From Vespa crabro (taxonomy: Eukaryota; Arthropoda; Insecta; Hymenoptera; Vespidae), in assembly GCF_910589235.1 (NCBI RefSeq), contig NC_060955.1, positions 678,001 through 742,000 on the forward strand: DNA of 64,000 nucleotides, written 5' to 3'. A program made the translations under genes and the position numbers. This document shows, in pieces, positions 1 to 12,599 of this stretch; the stretch's first letter is position 1, and each line of letters begins with the position of its first letter. The notes under the pieces are model-generated. The model was not told the DNA's origin. It saw only the letters and a program-made list of their open reading frames with translations, and ran no database searches.

Positions 1-62
1 AGTATAGTGTACAATAATAACATAGACGTATATATAAATACTGGCATATGCATATACATGAG

Positions 63-107
<45 letters not shown>

Positions 108-128
108 TATCTAAGTATATATATTTAA

Positions 129-164
<36 letters not shown>

Positions 165-947
165 TTAGATGCATACATAGATATTTTTAATTTATTGCTT
201 GATAGTTGATCGTTTTTCAATTTATAAGTAAAATTACGTACGAACGGGTATCATATATATATATATATATATAAAATATTTCTAATTAACTCGCTTTTAC
301 GTTTTTAAATTTTAGAAAAGTAGTAGTTCTTGCGTAGTAAAAGACCTTCGTAAATACTTACACGATTTATCTCGACTTACACCGTAACACTGTTAGAAGA
401 GTGAGAGGGTATTATACGCACGAAATGATGACTGTAATTTAATCATTCCCGTGGTCATCTAGTATAACATCACAAGCAACGAGAATAATTAAAAGGCAAC
501 TATTTTTTCAACGTTGAGAAGATCCCAAATGAACGTGAATAAGAAAATAGCTCACGTGTATCTAATGTATTTATGTGATAAGAAATGTGCTGCGAAGAAG
601 AACGTGCAGTTCTTATACGTACGTATGTATTTTACGAATAAGAAAAAAAAAAAAAAAGAAGAAGAAAAGAAGAGAAAAAAGAGAGAGATTTTCTCAATAC
701 TTAACAATAAAATTATATTTCGTGTTATATCTTTCGTTACGGAAATAAATGTCGAAATTGTAATCTGTAGAAAAGAGGATAAACGAATGAACGAATGTTC
801 GAGCGGTGTTTAAGCGTGTGGAATCTAATATCTAATATCCTTAGTTTAGAGATCGGAGGGTCACACGCGAATCGCCGGATATCCGTCACGCCGTAACGCG
901 TCCAATGGCGTTTGCGTCGCGTGTCTAGTTAGAAATACTTTGAGAAG

Positions 948-950
<3 letters not shown>

Positions 951-990
<40 letters not shown>
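951..990. repeat. poly(A) tract, 40 nt
   Basis: Uninterrupted run of A. It may be a simple slippage tract or the tail of an unrecognised retroposed sequence; no target-site duplication was identified. Confidence 0.9.
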
Positions 991-992
<2 letters not shown>

Positions 993-2384
993 GAAGGAGA
1001 GAAAGAATCTACGAAATTATCATTTGAGATTTTTACGTGATTTTAATCGTCTTTTGTGCTATATAAGATAAATGCTAATTGTCAATTAGGATATATACAT
1101 ATGCATGTATATTGTACATAAGGATATAATATGGTGGATAGTATAATGAATTTTTATTCGTAAAATTTATGGAAAATTATTCAAATTAAGGATCGTCCAT
1201 AAATTTAAATAGATAAATATGTAAAGATAATAGATAATAATAAATATAATATTATATATACATTAATAGATATTTTTATATTACATATTTATAATTAAAA
1301 ATTAATAAGGAAATGATGAAACGAAAGAATAAGGAATAATTTTTGACGGAACATATTAACAAAATTATTTTAATCCATTGATGATAAATTTTATTCAAAG
1401 TTTATTAGAATGTTGCTGTACGCAAAAATTGAAAAATGAATGGAAATAAGTAAAATAAAATCGACAAAGTAAACGAAACAATTTTCAAAGAACGTATAAA
1501 CAAAATTAATTGAATTCATAGGCGATAAATTTTATTCAAAGTTTGTTCTCAAAATCTTTGCTTATACGTGAAACGTGAAAAATAAAAATAAGAGAGAAAG
1601 AAAAATAAATCGACTAAGAGTGGTAACAATTTTAAAGGAACGTATCAACGATATTAACTGAACGTATTGATAATAAATTCCAATAAAAATTTCTTGAGAA
1701 TTCCCTGGGCGCGCGTGTACACATATATATACACACGGAAGGAATTTCAACGATGAAAAAAATGAAAATAAAGATATATCTATATATATATATATAAATT
1801 GATAGATAGATAGATAGATAGATATATACATACATACATACATATAAACATAGATACGTACGTACATACATACATACATACATATATACATACATAAATA
1901 AATAAACGAAGTAAAGGAAAAATAATCTTTCTTTTCTCTAAATTTTTATGAAAACGTTATTTCTCTGTTCACCCTTTGGCATAATGTGTTAAAGTATAAC
2001 CTATGTACATACATACATACATAAATAAATACATATACCTGCATATATACATGATATATACAAAATGGATGATGGCACCGAGCATAATATATACGTCGCA
2101 TTTCACAAAGTAGAACGCGTCTTTGTTTCGTGCGACATTCCGTCGTTCAAACGGCACATCGTAGAATTGGAAGAAGCGCATTATGCATCTGGGAATTGGG
2201 AGCATTGCGTTCCTACATTAAAGTTTTTCGCATGTCTTTTTATCCTTCGTCATCGTCGTCGTCGTCGTCGTCGCAGTCGTATAAACGAACTCGATTTTCA
2301 TGTGTATATGTATATGTATGTATGTGGGTATATACCCTACGTAGATATATACACGTGTATCTATACTCATGCTTTAACTCGTTT

Positions 2385-2385
<1 letters not shown>

Positions 2386-2428
<43 letters not shown>
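2386..2428. repeat. (GT)n microsatellite
   Basis: About 21 GT dinucleotides in a row. It creates spurious Cys/Val open frames, which are not genes. Confidence 0.9.
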
Positions 2429-2431
<3 letters not shown>

Positions 2432-3981
2432 TCAATGTTGGAAGCATCTGCTAGCATTTTTTTTTACGTAACAATTCCTCTTTCCGGTTTTCCTGAGAAG
2501 ATTCGTACGTATTTACTTATATACTATATATGTATATATACACACACACACATATATATATATAGAAAGAGAGAGAAAGAGAAGATAATAAGAAATTGTA
2601 AACGTCATTGTTTGTGAAATCCATATTCGTGCAAATTTTTCTTATCGACGGATGAAACATTGTTGTCGTTCATGTATTAAAGAAATAATAATGGAAAAAA
2701 GGAAAAGAGAATGTAACATAGTGTTTAACGAAACGCGAATGAGTGAAGTACGTTAAACCGAGTTCATAATTGAATGATAGTTTCCCAGGTCAAGGGTTAA
2801 TTGGACATTCGGTTGAAAATGAACTTTATCAACGGAATACCGAGAGATCACGTAGAGTTAGCTCCATCGAGTGAGTTTATTTGCAACACGGACGACACGA
2901 CGGGTGGGATGTGAGATGGGTGAATAAAAATGGTGAAGAGAGACGACGAGCGAAAGAGAGTACTCGTAATTATCGGTACTTCGAAGTTGATGAGATGATT
3001 GGTTGTCACATTAAAACGATGCGTGGGAGGATCAGAGTGCCCCTGCACCGGGGATCGCAACACACATATATCACAGGGGCCAAAGCCCTCGATCGAGCTG
3101 TTTTTTTTTTCTTTCTTTCTTTCTTTCTTTTTTTATCTCTCAGTTTTAGTTGTTTATTTATTTATTTATTTATTCTTTTCGTCTTCTTCAAACACGCGAC
3201 AATATTTCACTTGGTTGCATGAACATATTTTTTCTTTCCCTCACCCACCTTTTTTTATGCACACATTTGATTACGTTGTAAGGAAGTATTGGAAAATCTT
3301 TAACGTTCTAACGATACGTGCAAATAGATCCAGTTTCTCTTTAACTAAATTAAATAAGAAGTTTTACGTAAGATGGTCTACTTGTTTAAACAAGGTGTCA
3401 ATGTGTGAGATTCGTTCATAATGCAATTAAATTTGCCATATAATGAAAGCACTTAATCGTACGTTTCCATTTTGAAGAACCATGTTTTGCCGTCCAGGCA
3501 CATTTTCTTTTGTGCTCGGTGCTAAGTTACATTTTCAATGTGACGTGTTCTATATGTATGTACTTACATACCTACATATATATATGTATATATATATATA
3601 TATATGTGTGTGTATATACTTAAGTAGAAAGTGCCGATGTGAATTTTTGTACTCTTTTTTGCCATTCGCAGAGTCGAAAGATATTCCGGGTAAAGTGTTT
3701 TCCTTTGAAAAGAACGTGTCGTTAGTACTCAATGTATAGCGTTGACGAGGACTCATGTCATCCAAAATAGATGCCTACATGCACATATGTATACATGGGT
3801 ATACATATGTTATGTCATATTCTTGACGACTACTACGTAGCAATCACGTCTCCGTCTCACCTTCATTATCGCAGAGAGAGATGCATCCCGGGGTGCATCT
3901 ATTCATCGTGTATGCGTAATTAGAAAAGCGTTGACGAGATTAGACTGTACTTCCGTGCTCTTCTTTTTTTCTTTTCTCTCT

Positions 3982-3984
<3 letters not shown>

Positions 3985-4025
<41 letters not shown>
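3985..4025. repeat. poly(T) tract
   Basis: Run of about 41 T following a CT-rich stretch. Confidence 0.9.
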
Positions 4026-4306
4026 CCCATAGCAATCACGTCACGTGATTATGAAACTTCGTCCATCCCCATGACACATCTCGTAGTCAAAATCCATAGG
4101 AAAATAGACGTAAAATTTGAACGAAACATAATTCCAATTTAATCGTAATCGATTGCAAAATGGCGATTGAAAAAGAATTCAATGGAGGCTAGTTTGATCC
4201 TTTCACTCGGTCTTCAGAATAATGTGGATTATCGCGATAACGGATAATTTCAAATATTTGGCACCTTTTTTTCGATGCTCGTTTGAACGTTGAATGAAGG
4301 CTATCT

Positions 4307-4339
<33 letters not shown>

Positions 4340-5177
4340 TTCTCCGACAGGTGCTCGACGTTTCCTTTTTTTGTTAGAACAATTATACGGGGTAACGAAG
4401 TCGATAAATATATATATAGCAAAAGAGAAGAGAGCTAGCTCGGTTCTTCTTATACGTCGTTGTCTCGTCGGCGCTGGAATATGTAAATTTTATAGATACC
4501 CTTGAAGAAATAACGGCAAGGTATGCTATTATTTATTTTGATATAGCTTCTCCTGCTGCTGTTGCTACTGCTGTTGCTGTTGTTGCTGACGCTGGTGTCT
4601 CATTATATGGAATAGATGAAAAAAAATTATTCGCGAGCTATGCAGACAGATTCCTGAGAGTTGAACTTGTTATACCAAGCTATCGAAGGAGTGGTGGGCC
4701 CATGAGATATAATATTTAACGTTCACATGCTGTTGGATGAAATGTGTCTCTTATATATCGTTCGCATAAAGAAGGGACTATGTCGTATATGTATGCTCTT
4801 ACTGCTGCTTCGTGAAACTCGATAGGGATCACATATGACAGGGATCGTTCGTACATAGTGACCTTATAAGTGTTCTCTAAGTGGCATTTGTGAAACCATT
4901 ATGTCATCTTCTTTTACATACACATCATCAAATTTGTCGTACTAACGACAACAATACTTTATTCGTAAATGTTTAGCAATAAGAAAAGGAATACTGATAA
5001 AAATCTACTTAGAATTTTTAAAGATCATTCAATGATATCGGGTAGACTCGACACAAGATGATATTGCCTATTTATATATTATATATTATATATTTGTTAT
5101 TATTTAAATCTTATCGTATCGTATTGTATCGAGAAGATAAAAAAAAAAAAACAAAATGATTTACTTTTATGTTACAG

Positions 5178-5494
5178 ACTAAAACGGATGCCGATGTCAT
5201 AAGAATGATGTCTTACATCCTGATCATTGCCGGTGCCCTCACGTTCATCGTTAGCTTTTTAGGATATTGCGGAGCAATGTTCGAATCTAGATGTCTCCTC
5301 TGTGTCGTAAGTCCGTAATACATAATTAAGATTGAAATTATACGTATTACATTCTATATTTAGATAATTCGTTAAGAATGCCGTATAAGAGAAATATTTT
5401 TCTCTGATTGCAGTACGGCGTCCTTCTTTTATTGGTTTTGGTCCTGGAATCTGTGGTGGTTGGCCTTGCGTTTGGACTAAAAGGAGATGTGCGT

Positions 5495-5525
<31 letters not shown>

Positions 5526-5529
5526 CATA

Positions 5530-5563
<34 letters not shown>

Positions 5564-6428
5564 TGTATGTATATGGAGAACTTCTACGATAGAAAACAGT
5601 TATATTTGCTTAAAGCAATTCCAATGTTGGACAGTTTGTAGAGTCGTGAAAGTTCTTTGAAAAGATACGACGCTCTCTATATTGAATATTCCTTTGGTAT
5701 CTTCTATTTGAATTTTATTGAATCGTATTGAACGTTATTTAATTTTATACGATGTAATAATTTATTACAATAGTGTAATGTACATAGCGACGATTATTAA
5801 TACCAATGATAACAATGTATAGGCGGAAAAGGGTACACAAAGTTTCCTGAAGTCAACGATCAAGTATTACGCAGCTAGCGTGGATCAAACTGAAACCGTG
5901 ACAGTCGCGTGGGATGGTATTATGACCCAGGTATTTGTTATATCTTATTTGTATTAGAAAGAGAACGACTATTGTCAAAGATGAATATAATAAATCGCGA
6001 TCGTTTGCAGCTCCATTGTTGCGGTGTTGAAAGTTATTTGGATTTTCACGAAAGCACAAATTGGACGACGACCAATAAAGTGGTACCGGAATCTTGTTGC
6101 ATAAAAGAGAACGGCGAACTGAAGGATCGTTCCTGTCCTCTCAATCCTACGTCATCGAATTCTTATTATCAAACGGTAAATGCAAAAATGACGCATTGAA
6201 CAAATGTTGACAATTAGATTTTATCTTTATGAACGAGTAAATGTTAGAAAAGAAATAACGTTCTTTCAGGGTTGTTACAAAGCGATATTAACCGCGATAG
6301 AAGAAAACGCCGTAATAGTTATAGGAGTTGCAGCTGGTTTGGCCTTGGTCGAAATTCTGGTTATTATATTGGCCCTATACCTGGCATGTATCTACTGGCG
6401 TCCGCAACATGGTAGGCTCGATGTTTAA
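5178..6428 (+). CDS. tetraspanin, 3' five exons (5' partial)
   Basis: Membrane-scaffold protein of the tetraspanin family. Exons read 5178-5306, 5414-5488, 5823-5930, 6011-6175 and 6270-6428, all phase 0, with AG acceptors and GT donors (GTAAGT, GTGCGT, GTATTT, GTAAAT). Exon 1 here gives TM2 (SYILIIAGALTFIVSFLGYC), exon 2 gives TM3 (YGVLLLLVLVLESVVVGLAF), exons 3-5 give the large extracellular loop with the family CCG motif (LHCCGVE), PESCC and GCYKAI cysteines, and the last exon gives TM4 and a short tail ending RPQHGRLDV. The TM1 exon is missing: I did not find it in 1-5177, so it lies in a very divergent form or outside the window. The last exon could also splice at a GGTAGG after QH, changing the tail. 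Family assignment is firm; the subfamily is not determined. Confidence 0.87.
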
Positions 6429-6969
6429 CTTGTATTTTTAATCGTTAGTATTAACGAACTTGATGTTCGTTGAATGACATCGGCCATGCGGAAGTGCAGT
6501 TCTATCGATTGCCGGTAAAAAAAAAAAAAAAACTGTGATCACTTTAACGCTTTGCAGTTTATCGATGCGTAGAGCCGTCTGGCAAGGAGTAACTTCGGCA
6601 GCAGAACGTTAAGCTTTCCTTTTTTTCCTTTGAGGAGCTCATGATTGCCTCCTGTGTATATACATGGCTTTTGTTTCCCATGCGGTGGTAATACAATTCT
6701 ACCATCGACTACCATCGTATTACATCTTGCACCATTGTGTTGCAATGTGCATCGAATATATTTAATGCAACGACAATTCTCCGACGATTCGCATGACGAG
6801 ATGTATATTTGCTACATTGTCCATTTCAATGTGGGAGAATATTGAATATGATATATTTCTATCATTATACCTGTATGCCAAATTAATCGCGCGACGTTTT
6901 CCATAAAAATCGTTTATGCATTCTCTATGGAATATCCATAAATGATTTCAACAATATTTTTACACGAGT

Positions 6970-7063
<94 letters not shown>

Positions 7064-8955
7064 GTATATTATTCACGATAGGCAATATATTCCATACAGT
7101 TACTACTCCATTCTATACGTGATATTCGTCGAGAGACTTTTGCGAATTAAAACAATTTATATACATTTTTTCTATAACTCCTTTTGAAGAACATTAGATG
7201 CTTTGAGCGCCAACGTAGAGAACCTAGGTATTACGCGATTATTTTATATGTATTTTTTTAAATAAATAATATACTTTTATATATAAAATGTCAAAGAGAA
7301 ATAATCTTAAATTGATACGTGACCATCCATTTTTGCATGAAACACTTTTACACAATTACAAAAAAATAAAACAAAAAAAAAAGAAAGAAAAAGAAACATT
7401 GCTATTCCTTATATCTATTTTTATTATACACGTGGGTATAATATGATTAATAAATTGATGCTGCTATATTATTATATTATGCATCATTAACATTTAACAG
7501 TTAACAAAATTCCTCTCTAATTTTATATATAGAGTTTAATGCGGTTAGTAAACATTTACAGAAAACGAACATTCTTTTAGCTTGCGTAGATGTATCAACA
7601 AGACAAGCCTGGTGAGAGAAGTGGTGAGATGGGGGATGTGATGGTTTGGTGAAATTTGGTTTCAAGTAAGAAGTGGTGAAGATATTGATTGAACAATTGA
7701 CTCCTTTCCATGCCTCTTCTTTAAACAATGTCGAATCTGTTGCCAATTTTCTAATTCTTATATCATTTTTTTTATGTATATTTTTCTTAAGGCATGATAT
7801 AGCTTTGCTTCATATCTTTGCATGATCATGCTATAATCAACTATACCAAAGTGGTGATAGAGGCCTGATTGCATTGAAAAAATAATTAGACGAATGACTA
7901 TTTCCTTTGATATGCTTAGTCACATTTAAAATTAATCATACCAATTAAATAATTATGCAATCATGCCTTGGGTTTCAGTTATGGTTCAAATGTAATTTAC
8001 TATTTTTCATTTGATACGTATTATGTATCTCTTTGATATTTCTTAGCACAAATTACCAAGTAAACTGTATGTATAATATCTAATTAAATAATTTTTATGA
8101 CAGATAAGTATTATTACAAAGAAAATGACATCTCTTTAATCATGCATATATTTAAAAATTTACAGTATATTTTATATATTTTATTATTCACGATCTTTTT
8201 GTTTAAAGTAAAATATTGTTTTTTATCAGAGATTATATTTAAATATAGCGAATACATATAAATGCTAAATCACGTATTAAATACAATATAAACGATACAT
8301 GAAAAAAGAGATATATATATATATATATATATATACAATATATATATATATTCTTTTTGAAATTATTATTATTATAGTAGGTGATAGTTTTAATTGTATT
8401 AAGAAAATAACAAAAGTTACTGCCTATTTTTCTATCTATTAAAATGTTACAAGATAATTCAACCAAAGTGATCAATTTCTCAACCATTCAGATATATCTA
8501 TTTCAAAAGTGAATATATACTAATATAAAAGTCTACACTTTTTGTATTGATAATTTGTGCTAGTATATCCGTATTATTTTAACCATATTATATAAATTAT
8601 ATGTATGTATACTATAAAAAGCTATAAATACATAAGAGTATATATATAGAAAAAAAAGAAATCATAAATTAAATTAAAAGAAAAAAAATATTCTCTGTAG
8701 TAATCTGACGCAAAATTTGTGCGAATTTACATAAAATGATATTCTTTATAATTCAGTTTTCCCAGTTATATTTATGATTTCAATGGCACATTAATGTATT
8801 TTATAAAATGGGTATACGTACATAAAGTTGTAATACTAAGTCAACATAAATCTTTCAAAAAATGCACTTTCTACATACTAATAATAGTTCATACCGCACA
8901 CTCTAAGCATTTTCGTTTCCAGTGTTAACTTGTTGGTGCTGCTGCTGACGAGGCA
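6429..8955. other. 3' flank of tetraspanin and AT-rich DNA
   Basis: Likely 3' UTR of the tetraspanin up to about 7.28 kb, then AT-rich DNA. Simple repeats: (CT)n at 6971-6992, then (TA)n and a TATATG hexamer array to about 7060. From 7420 leftward-reading AATAAA motifs appear on the minus strand, and 7560-7740 is less repetitive. The piece from about 7.42 to 8.95 kb could therefore be the 3' UTR of a minus-strand transcript ending near 8956. That is inference only. Confidence 0.35.
7261..7266 (+). terminator. candidate polyadenylation signal of tetraspanin
   Basis: AATAAA about 830 nt downstream of the tetraspanin stop, the clearest plus-strand hexamer after the stop. The cleavage site is not proven. 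Confidence 0.35.
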
Positions 8956-9057
8956 TTAAGGGCATGGAACTGTTGAGTAGTGCCTCCTAGCATACGCACG
9001 TTGAGCCATTAGAAGTCCTGTGCCTTGCTTGCTTGAAACGTTAGATACTAGCCAGAT
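8956..9057 (-). other. short open segment, possible last coding exon
   Basis: A GC-richer island of about 200 nt inside AT-rich DNA. On the minus strand it holds a 33-codon open segment containing SSKQGTGLLMAQRAYARRHY and ending VPCP-stop, with a possible acceptor (GGCTAG) inside. Two other minus-strand frames are also briefly open here, one Gln-rich, so the frame is not settled. I do not recognise the peptide and found no upstream exon. It could equally be a conserved UTR segment. Confidence 0.2.
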
Positions 9058-10319
9058 TTAGGCTAGTCTAAACGTCGGCTGACAGAAATGAATCCTGATT
9101 GTAGAATGACCACAGATATTCGTCAAATCATACTTAACAGTGATGTAGGAGATTGATCATACTATATTCATTTTTATAACGGCAAATCACAAATGACATC
9201 TAGATTTGTTTCGTAATACAAAAGAAAAGAAGTAAAAAAACATCATATATGTATCTTAGATTTGATAAGTTCTTGTAAATTTTTTTTTTTTAATTGTGAA
9301 GTACAAAATATTATATCATTTCTTAAGATACTACACATTTACAAAAATTAATGTGTATGTATATATATATATATTTTTTTTTTTTTTCTTTTTCATTAAA
9401 AAACTCCTATATCACTGTATATTATTATCATTTTATATGTTGTTAATTGTTTAATAATTATTAGTATACAAACATTTAAAATCATTTATCAAGAAGTGTA
9501 ATATAATAATGTAATCACAACAATCATTCGTCCTGATGCAGGAAATTATTGGATGATATTGTTTTTCAAAAAGAAAAAAATTTAAGAGAAAAATAGAAAT
9601 TAATTTATATGAAGATTTTAAGTGTATGTATCTAAAACGTATAGCCTTTATTATGTTGCTTTGCCTATTTTGAGATTATTTCAAATGTTCATCTATTGAA
9701 AAAAAAATGTTTAAGTGTACAGTAGTCAGTTCTTTGCATTTAGGCAGGTCTTTTCATTTCATCCATACTAATTTTTCATTTCTAACAATATGAACACGTT
9801 TCCAAAAAACAAAAAAAAAGATAGTAATATGTAAAAATTATTGAAAACATTATAATCTATCTATGTAGTGCTTATATCTTTATACCTCCTGCCAAACTTC
9901 CATAAAGAAAAAAAAAATAAATAAATAAATGTACATCTTATCTGAAGGTAAGCACCAAGAAAAGTAAAAAGAAAAGAAATTATAGATACACTTATGTGAA
10001 AACAATTTATGAATATTACTATTCACTTTAACTTCAAGAAAAATATAAACATACTTTGATGTATTTAAAAGTGCGTATGTTTAATTCAGAAGTATTTACA
10101 AATTTATATAATTACAAGACAATGATCTGTATTCAATTAGTGAATAGTAGTACCTGGTAGAAAAATTAGAGAATAGATATATTTGATTGATTTTATTAAA
10201 CATCTCATTTAATTCTAATACCTTTGACAGAAGCAAGTTATACTAATATTCTTAAAAAAAGTTTATAAGAACAATATGTGATCTTCCTTTTATACTTAAT
10301 ATTGTAATCTTATTATATG

Positions 10320-10374
<55 letters not shown>

Positions 10375-10630
10375 TATATATTTAACAAAATTACTTGCAA
10401 AGAAGCTATTTTGAATTTTTTGATAAAAGATATCGAGTATAATAGGAGGACCATTTTTATGTCAATAGTATAAATCGTATTATTTACTATACAGGTTTTG
10501 TTTTTATAATGTATAGTTGATTTAAATAATTGAAAACACACATTTCTTGCATGTTGTAAACTATAAATATTTTTATTTATTTCTATATATATTTCATTGT
10601 ATTTGTTCAATCTTTTTATAAGTATGTAAA

Positions 10631-10669
<39 letters not shown>

Positions 10670-11619
10670 TATATTACCATTTCGTTATCTTACACGTGAA
10701 ATATAATAATTTATGGTCTCAGAATAACACTAAATTTTTATCTTTCCTTTTTATATCAAGGAGAGAAATCAAAACTTAATAAGATAAATACTTAAATGAA
10801 TGTTGGATGTTACATTACTTGATACAGAATTATATATCTACATTTGTCAAATTAAAATAATTATTATTATGTATAAACATCTTTAAAATAATATAAAGAG
10901 AGAATCATATAAAATGGAAAACAAATTTCTGCTTATGACAGAATAAAATCATAATATTAATATTTTTGTTAGGCACATTATAATTAATTTGTATTTATAT
11001 AAATTTTTTAATGTATACCAATTCCTTTATTTCTGTTTAAAAGAGCGTTGAAAAAAAATCTTGATACTATCAGAATAAGGTGAAATATGGTCTATTAAAA
11101 AAAAAAAAAAAACCTATACAATGAAATGCATTCAAATTTTTCTATGCTGAGACTGATACCTGATATCTAAAATTGTATATATATATTTGAAAAGCAGTAA
11201 CTGATATAAATGTATTATCATGCGTAATTATATAATAATATCTTATTAATACTATACTGTTATGTGCAATTATAATAAAATGATTGATTTATTAAATAAA
11301 ACGTTTTTGTATAAAAAAAAAAAAAAAAAAAAAAGGAAGAAAAGAAAAGAAAACTGTATACATAATAATAAAATAAAATTTTTATATCATTTATAAATGT
11401 GAGATACAAATATTTGGTTGGCCAAAAGAAATCATTGTGTTTTTGAATACAACACGTATGATGTTCTTCATTTTTAACAAATTTACTATTACAGCATTCC
11501 ATGCAGCCTTCCTGTATTCTGCACTCTCGAAATTGGACGAAACATTTAATTAGGGCTATTCATCATCCCTGGTTTTATAATGATATACATTAATATTGAA
11601 GGCATGACTGTTTCAAATT
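9058..11619. other. AT-rich DNA, no gene seen
   Basis: Contains poly(A/T) runs and (TA)n tracts, the largest at 10322-10369 and near 10641-10670. A short less-repetitive piece at 11400-11560 begins with a GGTTGGCCAAAAG-type sequence that recalls mariner ends, but no transposase frame or opposite end was found. Confidence 0.5.
10322..10369. repeat. (TA)n microsatellite
   Basis: About 24 TA dinucleotides. Confidence 0.9.
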
Positions 11620-12182
11620 TTTGAAAAAGTTTTATTTTCTTTGAAAAAAAAATCGTCTTAAGAATAATGTTCCTTGGAGAATAATTTATGCATAAAAATT
11701 AAGCTTTTTCAAAAATTCGAAAAAGCTATGACCTCGCTTAAACCCTCATCTTTAAAGTGAAATTCTAATCATCAAAATCATTCAAGAAATATGCTTGAAT
11801 TTGCTGTTGGCCTAAACGCAATTTTCGATATTTTTCGTAAAAAACATTTTGGTACAGTGGCGCCCCTTGAATTTTGCGGCAGAAGAGAAGAAGCTCGTAC
11901 CACCCACTAGTGGTTTACATTAAAGGCTGTTCAATTTTGATAAACAAGGTCTCATTTGTAAAGGCGAAGGTTTAATCTAGAAAATATGTTTTCGAATTTC
12001 TAAAAAAGCTTTATTTTCTTTAAAAAAAAGTCATGCAAAGAAATGGTATTATTCGAAAATAATTTATGTACAAATAAAAAGCTTTATCAAAAATTCGAAA
12101 AAGATATGTCCTAGATAAAACCTTCGTCTTTGAAATATGATCTTGTCCATCAAAATTGAACGAGACTTACGCCTGTTCTCAT

Positions 12183-12248
<66 letters not shown>

Positions 12249-12350
12249 TGCTGTTTTCGACATTACGTAGAAAAAGTTTTTCTAATGTACTGTGGCGCCC
12301 CTTGAAGATAGCGGCGAAAAAGAAAAAGTTTGTACCCCCATTACTTCTTC
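11620..12350. repeat. two-copy divergent tandem duplication, about 395 bp unit
   Basis: Copy 1 runs about 11620-11950 and copy 2 about 11990-12350. Shared landmarks in the same order are a TTTTATTTTCTTT stretch, ATAATTTATG, CAAAAATTCGAAAAAG, ATCAAAAT and GTGGCGCCCCTTGAA (11859 and 12292) followed by a GCGGC/GAAGA patch. Copy 2 is interrupted by a (TA)n at about 12184-12241. No coding frame is conserved between the copies, so this looks like a degenerate noncoding element. Confidence 0.7.
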
Positions 12351-12599
12351 CCATATCACCCTTCAATAGGGTAGGTTTGTTCAGTGAAGTAACAATTACC
12401 TGCTTGATTGATATGTAAATAGTAAATATGTAAATGATGACATTTTCTAAACAATTCACAACGCAAAAAAATGAATTTTATGATAATCGCACAAAACAAT
12501 ATCCGGTAACTTGGTCATTCTTTGAACAAATGGTTCTTTGGAAAAAATAAGCAAATTCTTGTCCAATGTCACCAAAATAGTGACCCGCTAAAAACTTAA

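Larger units (their letters stand above)
1..5177. other. AT-rich low-complexity flank or intron, no gene recognised
   Basis: No credible coding exon was found here. The stretch holds (TA)n tracts near 62-104 and 130-163, a poly(A) run at 951-990, TACA/GATA-type repeats near 1800-1880, a (GT)n run at 2386-2428, a poly(T) run at 3985-4025, a poly(A) run at 4309-4337 and a CTG/TTG-rich patch at 4550-4592. Less simple islands occur near 840-930, 2060-2280 and 2820-3080, but their open frames match no family I know. Because the tetraspanin exon at 5178 lacks its first transmembrane exon, at least the 3' part is probably intron. Confidence 0.5.

Noticed and set aside
2065..2454. 129-codon plus-strand open frame starting MDDGTEHNIYVAF
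   Set aside because: The second half is GTC/ATG and GT repeats. The first 55 codons look less simple but match no family, both strands are open, and no splice partner was found.
7501..7746. 81-codon minus-strand open frame
   Set aside because: No recognised motif and lies in likely 3' UTR; AT-rich chance frame.
11412..11560. mariner-like end (GGTTGGCCAAAAG)
   Set aside because: Single short match, no opposite inverted end and no transposase remnant nearby.
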